Shown: positions 60,385-64,000 of the stretch, piece by piece
Numbering within the stretch: the first letter of the stretch is position 1
Layout: every line of letters begins with the position of its first letter
Assembly (NCBI RefSeq): GCF_004745865.1
Contig: NZ_SRKZ01000003.1
Span: 434,001 to 498,000 of the forward strand
Length of the DNA: 64,000 nt
Direction of reading: 5' to 3'
Source: Hymenobacter wooponensis
GTDB taxonomy: Bacteria; Bacteroidota; Bacteroidia; Cytophagales; Hymenobacteraceae
The notes under the pieces: generated by a model
Database searches by the model: none
What the model saw: the letters and a program-made list of their open reading frames with translations, nothing else
Told to the model about the DNA's origin: nothing
Program-made: the position numbers and the translations under genes

Positions 60385-61914
60385 TTACCGACGACGGCCG
60401 CGCTGGGGCTTTTCGTCTTCGTCCTCGTCGTCATCATCCTCACCAAAGCTAGGCATGGTGAACATTGATGAGAGAAGGTCCTTGAACTGCGCACCGGCCG
60501 TGAGGCGGTTACGCGAAATCAGGCTGTACTCGGAGAGGCCGTGCAGCAGGAATTCCATTAGGAAGTAGGTGGTTTCCTTGTCCTCGTTGGGGTGCAGCTC
60601 CTTCACTATATCGCGGAGGCCGGGTACCTGATCGAGGGCGGCGTGGTAATCCTTGTCGGAGGCATCATGCAAGATGTCTACGGTATGGCCACTGCCGAAC
60701 CACTCCTGCACCGTTTTGTAGGGGCTGGGGCGGCCTTTCAGTTTCTTGGCTTTGTCGGGGTCGGGGAAGTAGTTGAGGAACAGTGTCCGCAGAGCTTTGC
60801 CCATTAGCTTCTCCGCCACAATGCCGGCTCCTTCCTGCTCGCCTTCATACACCAGCTCCACTTTACCCGTAATGGCGGGCACTGCCGAAACGAAATCAGC
60901 TACGCGCACATAGGTTTTTGCTTCACCATTGATGAGGGCCCGGCGCTCGGCGCCAGCCACTACCTGCTCGTAGGCCGAAATGGTCAGACGAGCTGATACA
61001 CCACTCTTGGCGTCTACGAACTCTGAGCCGCGCGCCTCAATGGCCACCTGCTCTACCAAATCGTGCACAATCTCGTTGGTAGTCACCAAGCCTTTCTGCT
61101 CCTCTTTAATGCGGGCTTCCTGCTTGGTAATGCGCTTGCCGATTTCAATCGACTTGGGATAGTGCGTGATGATTTGGGCGTCGATGCGGTCTTTAAGCGG
61201 GGTTACGATAGAGCCGCGGTTGGTGTAGTCCTCGGGGTTAGCCGTGAACACAAACTGAAGATCTAGCGGCAGGCGCACCTTAAAGCCCCGAATCTGAATG
61301 TCGCCTTCCTGCAGAATATTGAACAGCGACACCTGGATGCGGGCCTGCAGGTCGGGCAGCTCGTTGATTACGAAAATGCCCCGGTGTGCCCGCGGAATCA
61401 GGCCGAAGTGAATCACACGCTCATCAGAATACGGCAGCTTCAGCGTGGCGGCTTTAATAGGGTCGGCGTCGCCGATAAGGTCGGCTACCGATACGTCGGG
61501 GGTAGCCAGCTTCTCAGTGTAGCGGTCGTCGCGGTGCAGCCAAGCTACGGGCGTATTGTCGCCGTGCTCAGCAATCAGGTTTTTCGCAAATACCGACAGC
61601 GGCTGCAGGGGGTCATCGTTCAGTTCCGAGCCCTCTACCACGGGCACGTACTCATCAAGTAGGCCGATCAGCAGTCGGGCAATACGAGTTTTGGCCTGAC
61701 CGCGCAGACCGAGGAGGTTAATGTGGTGGCCGGCCAGAATAGCGCGCTGGAGCTCCGGAATTACGGTTTCTTCGTAACCAAAAATGCCCGGAAACACGTC
61801 TTCTTTGCTGCGCAGCTTGGCGATAAGGTTATCGCGCAATTCCTGCTTCACGGAGCGTGGCTGATAGCCAGATTTTTTCAGGGCACCAAGGGTGCGGATG
61901 TCGGGTTGGGTCAT
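60385..61914 (-). CDS. MoxR/Mg-chelatase-like AAA+ ATPase
   Basis: This 509-residue AAA+ protein resembles ChlI/BchI and MoxR. It has FGYEETVIPELQRAIL, a Walker A variant LGLRGQAKTRIARLL (Lys-Thr), Walker B-like GIFVINELPDL, sensor-1 FTANPEDYTNRG and an arginine-finger region PLKDRIDAQ. A C-terminal region of about 190 residues follows, ending in an Asp/Glu run and a basic RRGRRR. MoxR proteins act as chaperone-like motors with a VWA partner; one lies 1.3 kb away on the same strand. It is convergent with cyclophilin and its function is unknown. Confidence 0.88.
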   Translation of the reverse strand: MTQPDIRTLGALKKSGYQPRSVKQELRDNLIAKLRSKEDVFPGIFGYEETVIPELQRAILAGHHINLLGLRGQAKTRIARLLIGLLDEYVPVVEGSELNDDPLQPLSVFAKNLIAEHGDNTPVAWLHRDDRYTEKLATPDVSVADLIGDADPIKAATLKLPYSDERVIHFGLIPRAHRGIFVINELPDLQARIQVSLFNILQEGDIQIRGFKVRLPLDLQFVFTANPEDYTNRGSIVTPLKDRIDAQIITHYPKSIEIGKRITKQEARIKEEQKGLVTTNEIVHDLVEQVAIEARGSEFVDAKSGVSARLTISAYEQVVAGAERRALINGEAKTYVRVADFVSAVPAITGKVELVYEGEQEGAGIVAEKLMGKALRTLFLNYFPDPDKAKKLKGRPSPYKTVQEWFGSGHTVDILHDASDKDYHAALDQVPGLRDIVKELHPNEDKETTYFLMEFLLHGLSEYSLISRNRLTAGAQFKDLLSSMFTMPSFGEDDDDEDEDEKPQRGRRR

Positions 61915-62133
61915 ACGGGGGAGTGAGTTACCAGCTTGTCTACGTGAGCCCGACTAGTAGCAGTCGGCGTCAGAAGGCCGGATTGGTAGTATAACTAGCA
62001 AGTAGGGCCAATGGTTCGGCCGCAGAAAATGTAGCCCTCAACAACCAATTGTATATGCCTTTTTTCCATTGACTTCTTTTTTATATTATAATTTATATAT
62101 TTTTATTTATACAACGCCTTAAACAAGTGCTAT
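61915..62133. promoter_or_regulatory. Divergent spacer with AT-rich tract
   Basis: This 219-bp spacer contains an almost pure A/T stretch of about 60 bp (62057-62117) immediately upstream of the cytochrome gene. I found no TAnnTTTG box at standard distance for the cytochrome gene. Confidence 0.45.
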
Positions 62134-63105
62134 ATGAAAAGGGCTTTGAAAATTGTTGGTATCCTTGCATCTGTGGTGATAGTCCTCTTGATTGGGTTTG
62201 TGGTGTTCGTGCAGGCCCGAGGAATCCCAAACTATACTGTGCCGACGCTAACGCCTCAGACCGTAGCCAGCACTCCTACGCGGGTAGAGCTGGGCGAGAA
62301 GCTAGTACTGGCCTCCTGCGCCGATTGCCATCTTAACCGTGCAACTAACTCGCTTTCCGGCCATCAACTACTGGATCTAACTCCGGACTTTGGGCAGGTT
62401 TATTCCGCCAACATCACTCAGGACCCCAACTACGGCATAGGCAAATGGTCGGATGCCGAGTTGGTAACCCTGCTCCGCACAGGCATTGGGCGCGATGGGC
62501 GATACCGGGTCATCATGCCTAGCTTCAGCCAAATGTCGGATGAGGATGTGAGCAGCATTGTTGCGTTTCTTCACTCAGATAACGCTATGGTAAAGCCAGA
62601 CCCTACTCCTACGCCTCAGCAAGCACCTTCCTTTCTGCTTAAGGCGCTTACCAATACGGTGATGAAGCCCACGCCCCTGCCAACGGCAGCGGTGGTAGCT
62701 CCCGCTCCCACTGACGCACTGGCCTACGGGCGCTACCTGGTGGTGGGACGCTATAAATGCTACGATTGCCATAGCGCCGACTTCAAAACTAACAATGCCC
62801 TTGAGCCCGAAAAGTCGAAGGGGTATATGGGTGGCGGCAACCGTCTTCTGAATACGCAGCAACAAGAAGTGGTGACGCGCAACATCACCGGCGACTCCGA
62901 AACCGGCATTGGTGACTGGACGGAGGAGCAATTTGCCAAGAGTGTGAAGTATGGCCTCTCGCCTAACTCGCCTCTTGCTTACCCCATGCCCAAATACTCA
63001 GCCCTGACGGATGAGGAAGTGCATGCACTGTTTATCTATTTGCAATCGGTGCCTAAAATCCAAAATGCTACGCCAGAAGATAAGCCTGCCATTGCGCTAC
63101 GCTAG
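62134..63105 (+). CDS. Membrane-anchored diheme cytochrome c
   Basis: This 323-residue protein has an N-terminal membrane anchor (about 5-27, core IVGILASVVIVLLIGFVV) and two class I cytochrome c domains joined by a Pro-rich linker (about 154-195). Heme sites are C62-x2-C65-H66 (ASCADCH) and C209-x2-C212-H213 (KCYDCH), with probable distal Met ligands at VIMPSF (Met128) and YPMPKY. Both domains should face the periplasm. Such diheme cytochromes pass electrons to oxidases or dehydrogenases. It stands alone between two minus-strand genes; no oxidase is in the window. Confidence 0.94.
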   Translation: MKRALKIVGILASVVIVLLIGFVVFVQARGIPNYTVPTLTPQTVASTPTRVELGEKLVLASCADCHLNRATNSLSGHQLLDLTPDFGQVYSANITQDPNYGIGKWSDAELVTLLRTGIGRDGRYRVIMPSFSQMSDEDVSSIVAFLHSDNAMVKPDPTPTPQQAPSFLLKALTNTVMKPTPLPTAAVVAPAPTDALAYGRYLVVGRYKCYDCHSADFKTNNALEPEKSKGYMGGGNRLLNTQQQEVVTRNITGDSETGIGDWTEEQFAKSVKYGLSPNSPLAYPMPKYSALTDEEVHALFIYLQSVPKIQNATPEDKPAIALR

Positions 63106-63140
63106 CTTACTGTACACCTAGCGAGTAGGTCTTCAATGAA

Positions 63141-63175
63141 AACGACGGCCCGGATGCAACATCCGGGCCGCCGTT
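63141..63175. terminator. Bidirectional terminator between cytochrome c and VWA genes
   Basis: An 11-bp core CGGCCCGGATG/CATCCGGGCCG with a 3-nt loop and partial outer pairing lies between convergent genes. Confidence 0.75.
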
Positions 63176-63202
63176 GTTACGGGGCAGTGGCTTACCGGCC
63201 GT

Positions 63203-64000
63203 TTACACCGACTTGCGACGGTTGCGCTTGTAGTCCTCGAAGATCAGGTGGCCTAGCCCTTTGAGGGAGCTGTAGTAGGCCTTTCCCTGATTCACCTCTG
63301 TAAACTCTTGCACAAACTGCTGCAGGTACGGATCGGAGGCAATCATGAAGGTGGTGATGGGCACCTTTAGACGACGCGCGGCCGCGGCCAGGTTCAGGGT
63401 TTTGTTAACGACTTTCCGGTCGAGGCCAAAGGCATTCTTATAGTAGCCGTTGCCTTCCTTCAGACAAGTTGGCTTGCCATCAGTAATCATGAAAATCTGC
63501 TTGTTGGGCGTTTTGCGCTTACGCAGCAGATCCAGAGCCAGCTCTAGGCCAGCTACCGTGTTGGTGTGGTAGGGGCCCACTTGCAGGTAAGGCAACTCCT
63601 TCACCTCAATCTGCCAGGCATCATTACCGAACACGATAACGTCGAGGAAATCCTTGGGGTACTTCTGCTTTACTAGCTCAGCTAGGGCCATTGCCACTTT
63701 CTTGGCGGGCGTGATACGGTCTTCGCCGTACAGAATCATGGAGTGCGAGATGTCAATCATCAGCACCGTGCTGGTCTGCGACTTATGCTCGTTCTCGCGC
63801 ACCTCTAGGTCGCCCTCGGTCAGCATGAAGTCGCCGGAGCCGAGGCCGTGGTTGAGCTGAGCATTGCGGATAGACTCCGTCATGGAAATCTGGTCGAGCG
63901 AGTCGCCGAAGCGGAACTCCCGCATGTCGGTGCTCTGCTCGTCGCCCTGGCCGGTGTGGGGCGTGCGGTGGTTACCCTGCCCCGATTTCTTCAGCTTACC
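63203..64000 (-). CDS. VWA-domain protein, C-terminal part (partial)
   Basis: The frame is open to the right edge, so only the C-terminal 265 residues are seen. A von Willebrand A domain begins near TVLMIDISHSM (MIDAS DxSxS), has the conserved Thr in RITPAKK and Asp in MITDGKPT, and ends before a basic tail (YKRNRRKSV). The visible N-terminal side is polar, possibly a linker. VWA proteins of this kind pair with MoxR/ChlI-like ATPases; the one at 60385-61914 is the likely partner. A Met at 63925 could start a shorter protein, but coding continues upstream of it. Confidence 0.9.
   Translation of the reverse strand, partial: GKLKKSGQGNHRTPHTGQGDEQSTDMREFRFGDSLDQISMTESIRNAQLNHGLGSGDFMLTEGDLEVRENEHKSQTSTVLMIDISHSMILYGEDRITPAKKVAMALAELVKQKYPKDFLDVIVFGNDAWQIEVKELPYLQVGPYHTNTVAGLELALDLLRKRKTPNKQIFMITDGKPTCLKEGNGYYKNAFGLDRKVVNKTLNLAAAARRLKVPITTFMIASDPYLQQFVQEFTEVNQGKAYYSSLKGLGHLIFEDYKRNRRKSV

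Noticed and set aside
60297..60494. 65-codon minus-strand frame beginning with MRSSRTF
   Set aside because: It overlaps the AAA+ gene C terminus in another frame and reads through the REP-like palindrome (VIPSRARNL), a typical false protein.

Overview
The window looks like a chromosomal segment from a member of the Bacteroidota, most likely a Hymenobacter-type Cytophagales bacterium. The phylum call rests on a SusC/SusD pair, a PorT-like protein next to UbiE, a PorE-like TPR/WD40/OmpA protein, DUF2851 and DUF5606 proteins, and repeated -7 promoter boxes of the form TAnnTTTG instead of sigma70 boxes. The genus is an inference from overall protein flavour. I see no rRNA, tRNA, CRISPR array, prophage or insertion sequence with a transposase. 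Gene order is ordinary chromosomal housekeeping interrupted by one clear accessory locus.

Layout. 1-8.5 kb: truncated oligopeptidase B, a glycosyltransferase 2 plus polysaccharide deacetylase pair, valS, then a ferredoxin divergent from a LuxC-type acyl-CoA reductase, and a small unknown. 8.7-26 kb: a polysaccharide utilisation locus with an SSS sugar transporter, aldose epimerase, four GH43 enzymes, SusC/SusD, a GH5-like enzyme, a GH172 (DUF2961) enzyme and a LacI-family regulator. Five near-identical copies of a TGCAAACGTTTGCA palindrome stand upstream of susC, of the GH5-like gene and of the GH172 gene, so the locus reads as one LacI-controlled regulon for an arabinose-rich (arabinan, arabinoxylan or D-arabinan) glycan. 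Secreted GH43, GH172 and GH5-like enzymes would trim the polymer, SusCD would import oligosaccharides, the epimerase would equilibrate anomers and the SSS symporter would bring sugar into the cytoplasm.

26-40.5 kb: nucleoside phosphorylase, trhO, a NeuD-like acyltransferase, a polytopic membrane protein coupled to DUF2851, lolA-ftsK, xerD, aroQ, a class V aminotransferase, marC, rnhA and a TrmN6-like methyltransferase. 41-50.8 kb: a saccharopine dehydrogenase-like protein, cytidine deaminase, an esterase, an SDR, porT-ubiE, the large OmpA/PorE-like protein, engB, a TonB-domain protein and DUF5606. 50.9-64 kb: fbp, aspartate kinase, a Fur-family regulator followed by a 2-Cys peroxiredoxin, a GNAT, waaA, rsgA, a beta-hydroxyacid dehydrogenase, a fasciclin lipoprotein, a cyclophilin, and a MoxR/Mg-chelatase-like AAA+ protein separated from its likely VWA partner by an oppositely oriented diheme cytochrome c.

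The most unusual features are not genes. The heptamer GGCCTAG/CTAGGCC is scattered through the window far above chance and repeatedly forms TAG stop codons. A perfectly symmetrical 98-bp REP/MITE-like element fills almost the whole xerD-aroQ spacer, and a second, different REP-like palindrome lies at 60.3 kb. Several spacers hold hairpins with internally repetitive arms. Seven convergent gene pairs are separated by strong two-way hairpin terminators.
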